Below the pieces are notes generated by a model. It was not told where the DNA came from and did not search any database. It worked only from the letters and a program-made list of their open reading frames with translations. From Lutraria lutraria (lineage: Eukaryota; Mollusca; Bivalvia; Venerida; Mactridae), in assembly GCA_964023205.1 (NCBI GenBank), contig OZ026838.1:31957843-32021842 (forward strand): a DNA stretch of 64,000 bases, read 5' to 3'. Below, piece after piece: positions 34,976-47,773 of this stretch (positions are counted from its first letter, which is position 1; every line of letters begins with the position of its first letter). A program made the translations under genes and the position numbers.

Positions 34976-37900
34976 TACATGTTTTTATTCATTTATATTT
35001 TTCAACATAAGTATGCTGAAAGTTTGCGTGGAAAACATGTACTCATACGTTTGTGTGATGACACGAACATTGTAAATTATGTACAAACCAAAACATTATT
35101 AAATTGTTTACTCATTTTTCGTTTTGTATAATTGTGTTTATATATATAACCAGTATACTATGAAAACATAACAGAATGCTTGTTTTCTTGTTGCATGCTC
35201 ATTATTAACTGAACGGGGTAAGTAGTCAACGAATGAGGATTTATTTCTTCGAATGTGCTTTTAAAAGCTGATAGATTATAAAAAATTGACTTGCCAAAAC
35301 TTATCATTGGATCGAGGCCAGCATTGGTGAACACAGTTAAACAAACATGATCGTAGTAGTCATCAATATTTTGTCACACTGTTGTCGGAAGTTTCTATTT
35401 TAGTTCTATAATTAGCGATATTTATGAACAGTGAAATATCTTATGATAACATCATTGTTGGCTTATATCCGACGGAATTAGATCTTGGAGAACGTGAGGG
35501 AATATACCTAAAAATGTATTTCGTTAGGTCGTTATGCTTACGTTACGTCAGTAAGTAACAACATATCATTAAATTAACAATTAATTGAATATGAACACCG
35601 ATATTTAATTATCTTAATATCCATAGATAGGTGCATGCGACTTATCTGACCTGCAAGAGCTATGATGTCTGAGCAAAATAAAAGTTATTTGATGGAAATA
35701 TCTCAATAAATTGCAAAGTTATCGTCAATTTAATCTGCTCTGACGGATTTTCTTTAATACCAACTCAGTTAGATATAGAAACGATGTTGTTGAAGGCATT
35801 GTTTGGTATAAATGGGCGGCATCGTATGATTTTCGGGACTTTTAATTTGGCTCTATTGACACCTCTAATGCGTAGAAAAGGCAATATTCCGCACTGACAC
35901 GCACGCATACAGGCATCTATGTTTATAAAGTTTTTTCTAAGCAATGTGATGCATGTATCCCTTCAGGTTTTCTCTAGACATACTATACTTTTAATGTCAT
36001 CGGCATCATTTATCGTAACGATACCATTAGTTATTTGATTTCTCGTATTCTGGCAGACGACACATCTAATATATGTGATAAGAAGAAGGCTTACATCATG
36101 AAGACGTCTAATGGCATCATTTGTTGCCATAAACTTATTGTCATTACGTTCGTCCTTTTAATACTGGATGCGGTAAATCAATTATCTGGAAACAATGAAG
36201 TCAAAGATATAAAATATGCATTTACAAATAAAATATGACTCAATACAAAGAAACGTTTAACTTTTTTTAGACTGCAACATATTGATATTACGACCTATCT
36301 AATAAATTACAATCATTTTCAAAAAGTGACTCTTTATTCGACAATTTATTAGTCGTGTCTGTGTGTACGTGGGGTGATTCAAACCTACATCAAACATATC
36401 TAACAAATCCCTTACTGCCTGCCGTCTATCCCTGGCCAGCGCGTCTACAACCGACATCATTAACGTTGCGACATTTTTCACTTTCGGCCCCTACCCACAT
36501 TATATTCCATTGATCCTTTTCTGACAACAAACCTTTTATGTCAGTTGAACACCAGTGTCTGACTGACATGGTTTCCCAGACTGGTTTCTTGAATAATATT
36601 ATATGCCTGCGTAGGTGTGTTGTCTAGTTCTTTGTACAATTTGATTACACGATTGAAATAACGTCGTTTTCGACGACAAAACGGTCATTTTTACGGTATT
36701 TATAGTGCCTCTATGAAAATAACTATCGCTCTATCAATTTATGTAGATATTTAATGAATGAAAATTTAATAGCGGAGAAAACGATTACCTACATGTAAGT
36801 ATAAATTTGATATTCATAATTTAATTATAATTGCGAATAAAACGATTCTAATGCAAAGTTTAGTGTTTTTTTCTTCTCACTTCCAAACTTAATTTTTTTT
36901 AAAAATCTGCCCGAGGGATTTTTTTGATTTTTGTCTATGAGTTACTCGCGATTGTTGAGAAATTATTCTTAAAGTTGGAATTTCAAAAACATTATTTATT
37001 ATCTCGAGAGGATAATCTTAGACTCAACACACAAAAATCGACTCACCACACAACACACACACAAAAAAGAAGAACATCGCACGTGTTGCTTCCAAGTTGT
37101 GTAACATGTATTTTCTTAAAAACGTCGCAAAAGCTAATCAGGTGTCGATTAGTCATTTAATGAACTGCTTTAGCAACCTTAGCTTCAACTTAATGCGTAT
37201 CGATTTTATCTTAGAATGACCCGACTCACGTACATGTATCTATTTCCAGTGGTGAAGGTTGCAAACAGAACCAATACTGTTACATCGCGGATGTAATTCT
37301 AAATGCTCAAATTATGATCATCAATTTCTTTTGAACTCAAAGATTAGAACATTGCATGGTTGGCATTTACAAAGTGTATGTTAATTAAACATACAGTCGC
37401 GACCACGAAAACAACATGAAGCCAATTATCCGTTAGGAACACGCGATTTGATTCAGAATTAGTTTTTGGTTCATAGTTGACAAGCTTATTATCTTATTTA
37501 CTCTCAATTAGTAAAAACCTTGTTTGACTGAAACGTGTCAGCCTTGAGTCTGAGACTTTCTGAAGAATGAACGACTAATCTATGTTTATCCGTATCGTAT
37601 AATGTTGCCTTTTTTAGTTGATGATAGGATATCTGAAAATCGCAATGATGCCTGGTTATAATGAGATAAGGAAAAGATTCTTTGAAACATAAACATACAA
37701 AAGGCCACCTTTACCTTCCACAAACACGTCCAACATGGAATCCACCCGACACATATAAAACATGCACACTTTGAGAACAAAACATATTCTCCCAGAGGGA
37801 CACAGCCTTGCAATGGTCTGAAGCAAAGCTACAGTGGTAAAACTAGCTGGATAAGCCTGATCTCTCACGTGGAAACAAAACAAATACATTTTTGTACGGG

Positions 37901-39077
37901 TATAAATAGTAGACAGGGACTGAATAAAAAGACAACCCAATTAACATTAAACATACATGTATATACAAATGTATGCACAATATATTGTTTGCTTACGTTG
38001 TCTTTTACTTACAACAAAACCAACGCAGAGTTCTACACACAGCAAATAAGTCCGTGTATTATAAATTAAACGTGGCCTCCTTTCTTCATAACAATCTTGC
38101 TCTTGTTAACTGTACGTACTGATTGTTTAGAAATTGACCTTAATGCCGCTGACGATACTATCTCTCTCTGTATTGAATTACTCATTGTGTGTAACAAATT
38201 TAATGGTGAATTTATGGCAAGATGAGTTTGTCAATGAGATGTTTGCCTTTCTCCACTTCATTAAGCCTGGAGGTGAATGCACTAGAGACACAATTCTATA
38301 CTGCCTTATTGTGCCAAAGGTTCTAATAGCGTTCAACTGCAGAATTAACTACATCCAGTGGTCACGACCTTTAACATGCAGTGGGTAATCGTTAGAATGT
38401 AAGCTCATTTAGTTTGTTAAATATTGCTATTAGCTAGGTGAAAGAAAATATGATTTTGATTTTCATCTTTCTACCGAGAACAATATAAAAAATCCCAACT
38501 ATTCAATCTAAGCTGTTAATAATTAAGGATATTCAATACGATGCAAGCCTTACATGACTTGCTCATAAAGATGATACTTTTATATACAATCCATGACACA
38601 AAAAAGTCATTTTATATGTCTGTTTGTTCACTTGACCGCGGATCTTTTCGGTTGACGTGTTGCTGGGTTAATTTTGTGCATATTGAAACTTCTCTGTGTT
38701 ACAGTACAAACACTTTCAAAGAACCATCAACCTAAGCTAGCTGGGCTTTGTCTGGCAGTTACTAGAATCTTACCTTGGACCAAATTTCACATGGGAGGAA
38801 GCTGTCCAGCTAGCTTGTTAAAGATTTTAGATCTGTCCTTGTGTATGCTGAGGCCTTATGTGACATAACATAAAACTAGTACCAGTATTGCCTTGAGAAA
38901 TAGGTAATGGTGTTGTATGTGGTGTTACATTATCCCCAATGTTAGTAAGTCCACTCCTGAACCTTACACGCCTTAATTGTCTGGATCTAGTGATGCTGTT
39001 TTATTTATTGAAACATTATTACACATACCAAAAGCTCATTTTGCCCTGAGAGAAACCAATATTACAATGTAGTTAAG
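34976..39077. other. Unassigned sequence
   Basis: No confident gene. A block at 38138-38195 ('attgaccttaatgcc', then 'ctgtattgaattactca') resembles 50512-50570 and 60762-60815 of the duplication and may be a third, much older relative. A minus-strand open stretch at 37656-37940 has a possible acceptor and donor (GTAAAGG at about 37706) but no recognisable product. Confidence 0.35.
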
Positions 39078-41100
39078 ACTGTCAAACAAATACATATTAG
39101 AGCACGAAACTATGGCGATAATTGAACTAGCTACATGACGGAATAAAGGGAAATTGAAATAATATTTGCATGTTTATTAAGTAAATCACCAGTACCCTAA
39201 ATGTTTCCATTAAGTAGAACAATAAACCAAATTCATGTCTATTTCTGGTTCGCCAGAGTTAATTAATTCCCGTTGTTATATGGAAGTGCTTTTCATTTTA
39301 TAATGGTTAACATGATTTATTGGTATGACGTTGTACATAGACAAAGTCAATGTTAGAGAGCATCTTGATTGCTTGTTAATGTATTATTATATAAATATCA
39401 CTTTTCTGAGAGGGTGTTATTAAAAATTGTCAGAACGCGAAAATAATGTCAACATTACTTTTTTGAGGGCAGGCGATCTTAAATAACGCCCTCTCAGAAA
39501 TGTGATATTTAGTTTATTACACGGAAGATAAAAAGAAAAATATTATGTCACCACTTTTTAATAGGCAGTGACATTTCATAGACTATCAAGCTTTTACTAG
39601 AGCTTCAAACTCAGTAAACGAAGTTTTGGTCTAAATAAAAGTATTATCAAGTAAAATGTACAATCTATGACATATTTTATTATGTACAACTCGTCAGATA
39701 AAGGGAGAATGATTTATTAAACGAAAATATGTTTATGTAAATTATTTCTGCCACGTGATACAAAAAATTAACGCCCGCTCAGGTATAGGAGATTTTACAT
39801 TGGAAACGGGAGCGAGGTATAATAATGTTTGTTGGTGCATGTATTGTTAGGTGCATGTTTTATAAATTTAACACATTAACAAAACAAAATAATAAGTTTG
39901 AATCAGTAGGGTAACATTTTAAATTGTTTGTGTTACCAATACAATACCTTTAGTATTGTGTTGGAAGGACGTTATGCTTTGCCATGCGTGACACATCCTA
40001 AGTTCCTTACCGTATCTTTCTTTGGTTATGTGAGCAGTATGAATGAGTGTTACTTTATTCGGATTTCAACTAGTGTCATCATATATTTTCTATATGTGTT
40101 TCTCAAATACAACATCAATATCAATGATACATTTGTATAATATGTTTTGTTACCATGATGTTTAAATTGTTTTGTTATGGTGTAGTGAAACTTGAGTTTC
40201 TTTTATGTCTGTATAACACTTTGAAACGTTTTTCTTTTTATAAGGATTGCTAATTTGTCTAAAGAGCATGGCGCGTGGAATTTGTTTCAGTAATCACATA
40301 GTTTCCTGTCTTGGTGGGGATCTGTATTTATTTCTGTTCTGTTCAAAAAGCTTCTTTCACTCTATGTATTTGTTTGCCAAATTGAATGACTATCTGGAAC
40401 CAAAGGGATATTAAGTTACTAAGAACTTGTTTTAAGTCCAAACTCGTATGTGTCGTATAACACTATTGAACTAAACGTACTAATTAAAATAAACAACTCA
40501 GATAGAAGCTAGAAACAAGTTCGTACATATAGTGAATCTTGATGTCTGTAACGTCACATCAGTACAATTTTAGTAACTAGAATATTGGTTCAACGACGCG
40601 AAGTATGAATGAATCTATTCTATTTAAAGCTGTAATCATTTAATCAGATTTCCATAATTATCATTCGTTTACTTTTATCTCATCAGTAAATGTCAAAATC
40701 CAAGACATAAGAATAATGACGGCTTAATTTTTCCATTCTAGTCTTAATTTTAAATTGACAAAATATAAATAGATGCTTAAAAGAAGCCCATGTGAGATTA
40801 GATGGATTGACATCGATGTTAAGAATAGAGAGCTTCAAAAGTCATGTTAAAATGCTTTTTAATACTGACGTGAAGTCCGAGACAACTTGTTTAAACTTTT
40901 CGCAAATTCTATTTGATTTTTACATAATATCATGGTTTCACATTTATCATGAAATTGCGCATTAACCTGACGTCAGTTGCGTTAATATGTTGCAAATCTG
41001 ATTAAAAGCTTTTCGTCTGAATGCTGGAGCCTTAACATAATCATGTCCTTGTGACTTGCTGTTTTTGATTATTTTCATTCTATCAATAACAGAAAAAGTG

Positions 41101-41140
41101 CGTAAAACTCAAACAAACAAACAAACAAACAAACAAAACT
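41101..41140 (+). repeat. Orphan SINE tail with (AAAC)n
   Basis: 'gcgtaaaactcaaac' followed by AAAC repeats to 41139, then 'tttcttcagtac'. The same 'gtaaaactca' tail ends the SINE at 1-217, and 'ttcttcagtac' is the target duplication of the SINE at 56494-56676 in copy B. This is therefore the leftover 3' end of the same insertion, with head and body deleted in copy A. Confidence 0.6.
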
Positions 41141-41898
41141 TTCTTCAGTACAAGTCTGCTCTTGTTGACTATGCTACCATCATTTCGAAATGATGTGGTT
41201 TCGAAATGCGTAGGCCAGCTAGGTTCGTCGCAAAATAATATCAGAATCACGATTTGGATACATGATAATATTCAATTTCAGAAGCACATTGCAAAAATAT
41301 CCGCTGAATATTCGTTCGTAATGAATACAAATTGTTTTGAAGTGTAATATAACTAAAGTATTTACAGAAATAACTGTTATGTGGTTTCGTAAATAAATTC
41401 AAAAGTTATATTAGTTTCTATAGCAACCTCATATCAAAAGGTTAACTAACTAATTTCAAAAAGTAATTAGTAGTGGTTTTGTGAACAAGATTATTTCTAT
41501 TACAAACATCATCAAAGTGTAAAGAACTTTAGACCCTAGATTTATTCTCTTATTAAGGTGTCATCCACATAATTCATCAAACAATAAATCATCATAGAAT
41601 TCATCTAGAAAGGCAATCACCCTTTTGCCATACGTGTGAGTATCCAGTTCCAACTTCATTTGCTTATGAACAAAATATATTTTATACATTGATCAAAATT
41701 CTATGTACGTCATTATTATAAGAAAAATCATTCTAATGTCTGGAATGAGCTTTGTTTGGGGAATATTTATCTGTACCACATTACACGGGTATATTAACTA
41801 TAAATGAGTTGGTTCAATTAAGTACAAAACCATGCTGACTTTCAATCTTTGTTATACTGCCAACGTATTATACACGTATTATATCGTAATATGTCCTT

Positions 41899-44800
41899 GT
41901 TTTCCTTGTGGAGCATAAACTAGTACGTCAGAGAAACTACTGCTTGTTGTCCTCGTGGAGCATATACTAGTACTTCAGAGAAACTGCTGCTTGTTGTCCT
42001 TGTGGAGCATATACTAGTACTTCAGAGAAACTGCTGCTTGTTGTCATTGTGGAGCATATACTAGTACGTCAGAGAAACTGCTGCTTGTTATCCTTGTGGA
42101 GCATAAACTAGTACTTCAGAGAAACTGCTGCTTGTTGTCCTTGTGGAGCATATACTAGTACTTCAGAGAAACTGCTGCTTGTTGTCCTTGTGGAGCATAT
42201 ACTAGTACTTCAGAGAAACTGCTGCTTGTTGTCCTTGTGGAGCATAAACTAGTACTTCAGAGAAACTGCTGCTTGTTGTCCTTGTGGAGCATATACTAGT
42301 ACGTCAGAGAAACTGCTGCTTGTTGTCCTTGTGGAGCATAAACTAGTACTTCAGAGAAACTGCTGCTTGTTGTCCTCGTGGAGCATATACTAGTACTTCA
42401 GAGAAACTGCTGCTTGTTGTCCTCGTGGAGCATATACTAGTACGTCAGAGAAACTGCTGCTTGTTGTCCTTGTGGAGCATATACTAGTACTTCAGAGAAA
42501 CTGCTGCTTTTTGTCATCGTGGAGCATATACTAGTACGTCAGAGAAACTGCTGCTTGTTGTCATTGTGGAGCATATACTAGTACTTCAGAGAAACTGCTG
42601 CTTGTTGTCCTTGTGGAGCATATACTAGTACGTCAGAGAAACTGCTGCTTGTTGTCCTTGTGGAGCATATACTAGTACTTCAGAGAAACTGCTGCTTGTT
42701 GTCCTCGTGGAGCATATACTAGTACGTCAGAGAAACTGCTGCTTGTTGTCCTTGTGGAGCATATACTAGTACTTCAGAGAAACTGCTGCTTGTTGTCCTT
42801 GTGGAGCATAAACTAGTACTTCAGAGAAACTGCTGCTTGTTGTCATTGTGGAGCATATACTAGTACGTCAGAGAAACTGCTGCTTGTTGTCCTTGTGGAG
42901 CATATACTAGTACTTCAGAGAAACTGCTGCTTGTTGTCATTGTGGAGCATATACTAGTACGTCAGAGAAACTGCTGCTTGTTGTCCTTGTGGAGCATATA
43001 CTAGTACTTCAGAGAAACTGCTGCTTGTTGTCATTGTGGAGCATATACTAGTACTTCAGAGAAACTGCTGCTTGTTGTCCTTGTGGAGCATAAACTAGTA
43101 CGTCAGAGAAACTGCTGCTTGTTGTCATTGTGGAGCATATACTAGTACTTCAGAGAAACTGCTGCTTGTTGTCATTGTGGAGCATATACTAGTACGTCAG
43201 AGAAACTGCTGCTTGTTTTCCTTGTGGAGCATAAACTAGTACTTCAGAGAAACTGCTGCTTGTTGTCATTGTGGAGCATATACTAGTACGTCAGAGAAAC
43301 TGCTGCTTGTTTTCCTTGTGGAGCATATACTAGTACTTCAGAGAAACTGCTGCTTGTTGTCATTGTGGAGCATATACTAGTACTTCAGAGAAACTGCTGC
43401 TTGTTGTCCTCGTGGAGCATATACTAGTACGTCAGAGAAACTGCTGCTTGTTGTCCTTGTGGAGCATATACTAGTACTTCAGAGAAACTGCTGCTTGTTG
43501 TCATTGTGGAGCATATACTAGTACTTCAGAGAAACTGTTGCTTGTTGTCCTTGTGGAGCATATACTAGTATTTCAGAGAAACTGCTGCTTGTTGTCCTTG
43601 TGGAGCATATACTAGTACTTCAGAGAAACTGCTGCTTGTTGTCCTTTTGGAGCATATACTAGTACTTCAGAGAAACTGCTGCTTGTTGTCCTTGTGGAGC
43701 ATATACTAGTACGTCAGAGAAACTGCTGCTTGTTGTCCTTGTGGAGCATATACTAGTACTTCAGAGAAACTACTGCTTGTTGTCCTTGTGGAGCATATAC
43801 TAGTACTTCAGAGAAACTGCTGCTTGTTGTCCTTGTGGAGCATATACTAGTACTTCAGAGAAACTGCTGCTTGTTGTCCTCGTGGAGCATATACTAGTAC
43901 TTCAGAGAAACTGCTGCTTGTTGTCCTCGTGGAGCATATACTAGTACGTCAGAGAAACTGCTGCTTGTTGTCCTTGTGGAGCATATACTAGTACGTCAGA
44001 GAAACTGCTGCTTGTTGTCCTTGTGGAGCATATACTAGTACTTCAGAGAAACTGCTGCTTGTTGTCCTTGTGGAGCATATACTAGTACTTCAGAGAAACT
44101 GCTGCTTGTTGTCCTTGTGGAGCATATACTAGTACTTCAGAGAAACTGCTGCTTGTTGTCCTTGTGGAGCATATACTAGTACTTCAGAGAAACTGCTGCT
44201 TGTTGTCCTTGTGGAGCATATCCTAGTACTTCAGAGAAACTGCTGCTTGTTGTCCTTGTGGAGCATATACTAGTACTTCAGAGAAACTGCTGCTTGTTGT
44301 CCTTGTGGAGCATATACTAGTACTTCAGAGAAACTGCTGCTTGTTGTCCTTGAGGAGCATATACTTGTACGTTAGAGAAACTGCTGCTTGTTGTCCTTGT
44401 GGAGCATATACTAGTACGTCAGAGAAACTGCTGCTTGTTGTCCTTGTGGAGCATATACTAGTACGTCAGAGAAACTGCTGCTTGTTGTCCTTGTGGAGCA
44501 TATACTAGTACTTCAGAGAAACTGCTGCTTGTTGTCCTTGTGGAGCATATACTAGTACTTCAGAGAAACTGCTGCTTGTTGTCCTTGTGGAGCATATACT
44601 AGTACGTCAGAGAAACTGTTGCTTGTTGTCCTTGTGGAGCATATACTAGTACTTCAGAGAAACTACTGCTTGTTGTCCTTGTGGAGCATATACTAGTACT
44701 TCAGAGAAACTGCTGCTTGTTGTCCTTGTGGAGCATATACTAGTACGTCAGAGAAACTGCTGCTTGTTGTCCTTGTGGAGCATATACTAGTACTTCAGAG

Positions 44801-47773
44801 AAACTGCTGCTTGTTGTCCTTGTGGAGCATAAACTAGTACGTCAGAGAAACTGCTGCTTGTTGTCCTTGTGGAGCATATACTAGTACTTCAGAGAAACTG
44901 CTGCTTGTTGTCCTTGTGGAGCATATACTAGTACGTCAGAGAAACTGCTGCTTGTTGTCCTTGTGGAGCATATACTAGTACTTCAGAGAAACTGCTGCTT
45001 GTTGTCCTTGTGGAGCATAAACTAGTACGTCAGAGAAACTGCTGCTTGTTGTCCTTGTGGAGCATATACTAGTACGTCAGAGAAACTGCTGCTTGTTGTC
45101 CTTGAGGAGCATATACTAGTACGTCAGAGAAACTGCTGCTTGTTGTCCTTGAGGAGCATATACTAGTACGTCAGAGAAACTGCTGCTTGTTGTCCTTGAG
45201 GAGCATATACTAGTACGTCAGAGAAACTGCTGCTTGTTGTCCTTGTGGAGCATAAACTAGTACTTCAGAGAAACTGCTGCTTGTTGTCCTTGTGGAGCAT
45301 ATACTAGTACGTCAGAGAAACTGCTGCTTGTTGTCCTTGTGGAGCATATACTAGTACTTCAGAGAAACTGCTGCTTGTTGTCCTCGTGGAGCATATACTA
45401 GTACTTCAGAGAAACTGCTGCTTGTTGTCCTCGTGGAGCATATACTAGTACGTCAGAGAAACTGCTGCTTGTTGTCCTTGTGGAGCATATACTAGTACGT
45501 CAGAGAAACTGCTGCTTGTTTTCCTTGTGGAGCATATACTAGTACTTCAGAGAAACTGCTGCTTGTTGTCCTTGTGGAGCATATACTAGTACTTCAGAGA
45601 AACTGCTGCTTGTTGTCCTTGTGGAGCATATCCTAGTACTTCAGAGAAACTGCTGCTTGTTGTCCTTGTGGAGCATATACTAGTACTTCAGAGAAACTGC
45701 TGCTTGTTGTCCTTGTGGAGCATATACTAGTACTTCAGAGAAACTGCTGCTTGTTGTCCTTGAGGAGCATATACTTGTACGTCAGAGAAACTGCTGCTTG
45801 TTGTCCTTGTGGAGCATATACTAGTACGTCAGAGAAACTGCTGCTTGTTGTCCTTGTGGAGCATATACTAGTACGTCAGAGAAACTGCTGCTTGTTGTCC
45901 TTGTGGAGCATATACTAGTACTTCAGAGAAACTGCTGCTTGTTGTCCTTGTGGAGCATATACTAGTACTTCAGAGAAACTGCTGCTTGTTGTCCTTGTGG
46001 AGCATATACTAGTACGTCAGAGAAACTGCTGCTTGTTGTCCTTGTGGAGCATATACTAGTACTTCAGAGAAACTACTGCTTGTTGTCCTTGTGGAGCATA
46101 TACTAGTACTTCAGAGAAACTGCTGCTTGTTGTCCTTGTGGAGCATATACTAGTACTTCAGAGAAACTGCTGCTTGTTGTCCTCGTGGAGCATATACTAG
46201 TACTTCAGAGAAACTGCTGCTTGTTGTCCTTGTGGAGCATATACTAGTACGTCAGAGAAACTGCTGCTTGTTGTCCTTGTGGAGCATATACTAGTACGTC
46301 AGAGAAACTGCTGCTTGTTGTCCTTGTGGAGCATATACTAGTACTTCAGAGAAACTGCTGCTTGTTGTCCTTGTGGAGCATATACTAGTACTTCAGAGAA
46401 ACTGCTGCTTGTTGTCCTTGTGGAGCATATACTAGTACGTCAGAGAAACTACTGCTTGTTGTCCTTGTGGAGCATATACTAGTACTTCAGAGAAACTGCT
46501 GCTTGTTGTCCTTGAGGAGCATATACTTGTACGTCAGAGAAACTGCTGCTTGTTGTCCTTGTGGAGCATATACTAGTACGTCAGAGAAACTGCTGCTTGT
46601 TGTCCTTGTGGAGCATATACTAGTACGTCAGAGAAACTGCTGCTTGTTGTCCTTGTGGAGCATATACTAGTACTTCAGAGAAACTGCTGCTTGTTGTCCT
46701 TGTGGAGCATATACTAGTACTTCAGAGAAACTGCTGCTTGTTGTCCTTGTGGAGCATATACTAGTACGTCAGAGAAACTGCTGCTTGTTGTCCTTGTGGA
46801 GCATATACTAGTACTTCAGAGAAACTACTGCTTGTTGTCCTTGTGGAGCATATACTAGTACTTCAGAGAAACTGCTGCTTGTTGTCCTTGTGGAGCATAT
46901 ACTAGTACTTCAGAGAAACTGCTGCTTGTTGTCCTCGTGGAGCATATACTAGTACTTCAGAGAAACTGCTGCTTGTTGTCCTCGTGGAGCATATACTAGT
47001 ACGTCAGAGAAACTGCTGCTTGTTGTCCTTGTGGAGCATATACTAGTACGTCAGAGAAACTGCTGCTTGTTGTCCTTGTGGAGCATATACTAGTACTTCA
47101 GAGAAACTGCTGCTTGTTGTCCTTGTGGAGCATATACTAGTACTTCAGAGAAACTGCTGCTTGTTGTCCTTGTGGAGCATATACTAGTACGTCAGAGAAA
47201 CTGCTGCTTGTTGTCCTTGTGGAGCATATACTAGTACTTCAGAGAAACTACTGCTTGTTGTCCTTGTGGAGCATATACTAGTACTTCAGAGAAACTGCTG
47301 CTTGTTGTCCTTGTGGAGCATATACTAGTACGTCAGAGAAACTGCTGCTTGTTGTCCTTGTGGAGCATATACTAGTACTTCAGAGAAACTGCTGCTTGTT
47401 GTCCTTGTGGAGCATAAACTAGTACGTCAGAGAAACTGCTGCTTGTTGTCCTTGTGGAGCATATACTAGTACTTCAGAGAAACTGCTGCTTGTTGTCCTT
47501 GTGGAGCATATACTAGTACGTCAGAGAAACTGCTGCTTGTTGTCCTTGTGGAGCATATACTAGTACTTCAGAGAAACTGCTGCTTGTTGTCCTTGTGGAG
47601 CATAAACTAGTACGTCAGAGAAACTGCTGCTTGTTGTCCTTGTGGAGCATATACTAGTACGTCAGAGAAACTGCTGCTTGTTGTCCTTGTGGAGCATATA
47701 CTAGTACGTCAGAGAAACTGCTGCTTGTTGTCCTTGTGGAGCATATACTAGTACGTCAGAGAAACTGCTGCTT
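41899..47773 (+). repeat. Satellite array: 125 head-to-tail units of 47 bp
   Basis: The unit is GTTGTCCTTGTGGAGCATAT + ACTAGTACTTCAGAGAAACT + GCTGCTT (47 bp). From the first unit start (41899) to the last unit end (47773) is 5875 bp, exactly 125 x 47, so there is no net insertion or deletion. Variation is confined to a few positions: ACTTCA/ACGTCA, CATATAC/CATAAAC, CCTTG/CCTCG/CATTG, GTGG/GAGG, CTGCTG/CTACTG. Nearly every unit has a SpeI site ACTAGT. Larger blocks are also repeated (see findings). 47 is not a multiple of three and TAG occurs once per three units in each frame, so it is not coding; the three identical 67-codon ORFs at 44305, 45715 and 46467 are products of the repetition. Confidence 0.98.

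Noticed and set aside
37656..37940. 94-codon minus-strand ORF with possible splice signals
   Set aside because: An acceptor-like and a GTAAAGG donor-like site exist, but no neighbouring exon or recognisable protein supports it.
44305..46670. Three identical 67-codon ORFs (44305, 45715, 46467) as a repeated gene family
   Set aside because: They are reading frames through the 47-bp satellite. Because 47 is not divisible by three they cycle frames and hit TAG every 141 bp; their identity reflects block duplication of the array.
41899..47773. CRISPR array
   Set aside because: Units abut with no unique spacers, and the context is a eukaryotic genome.
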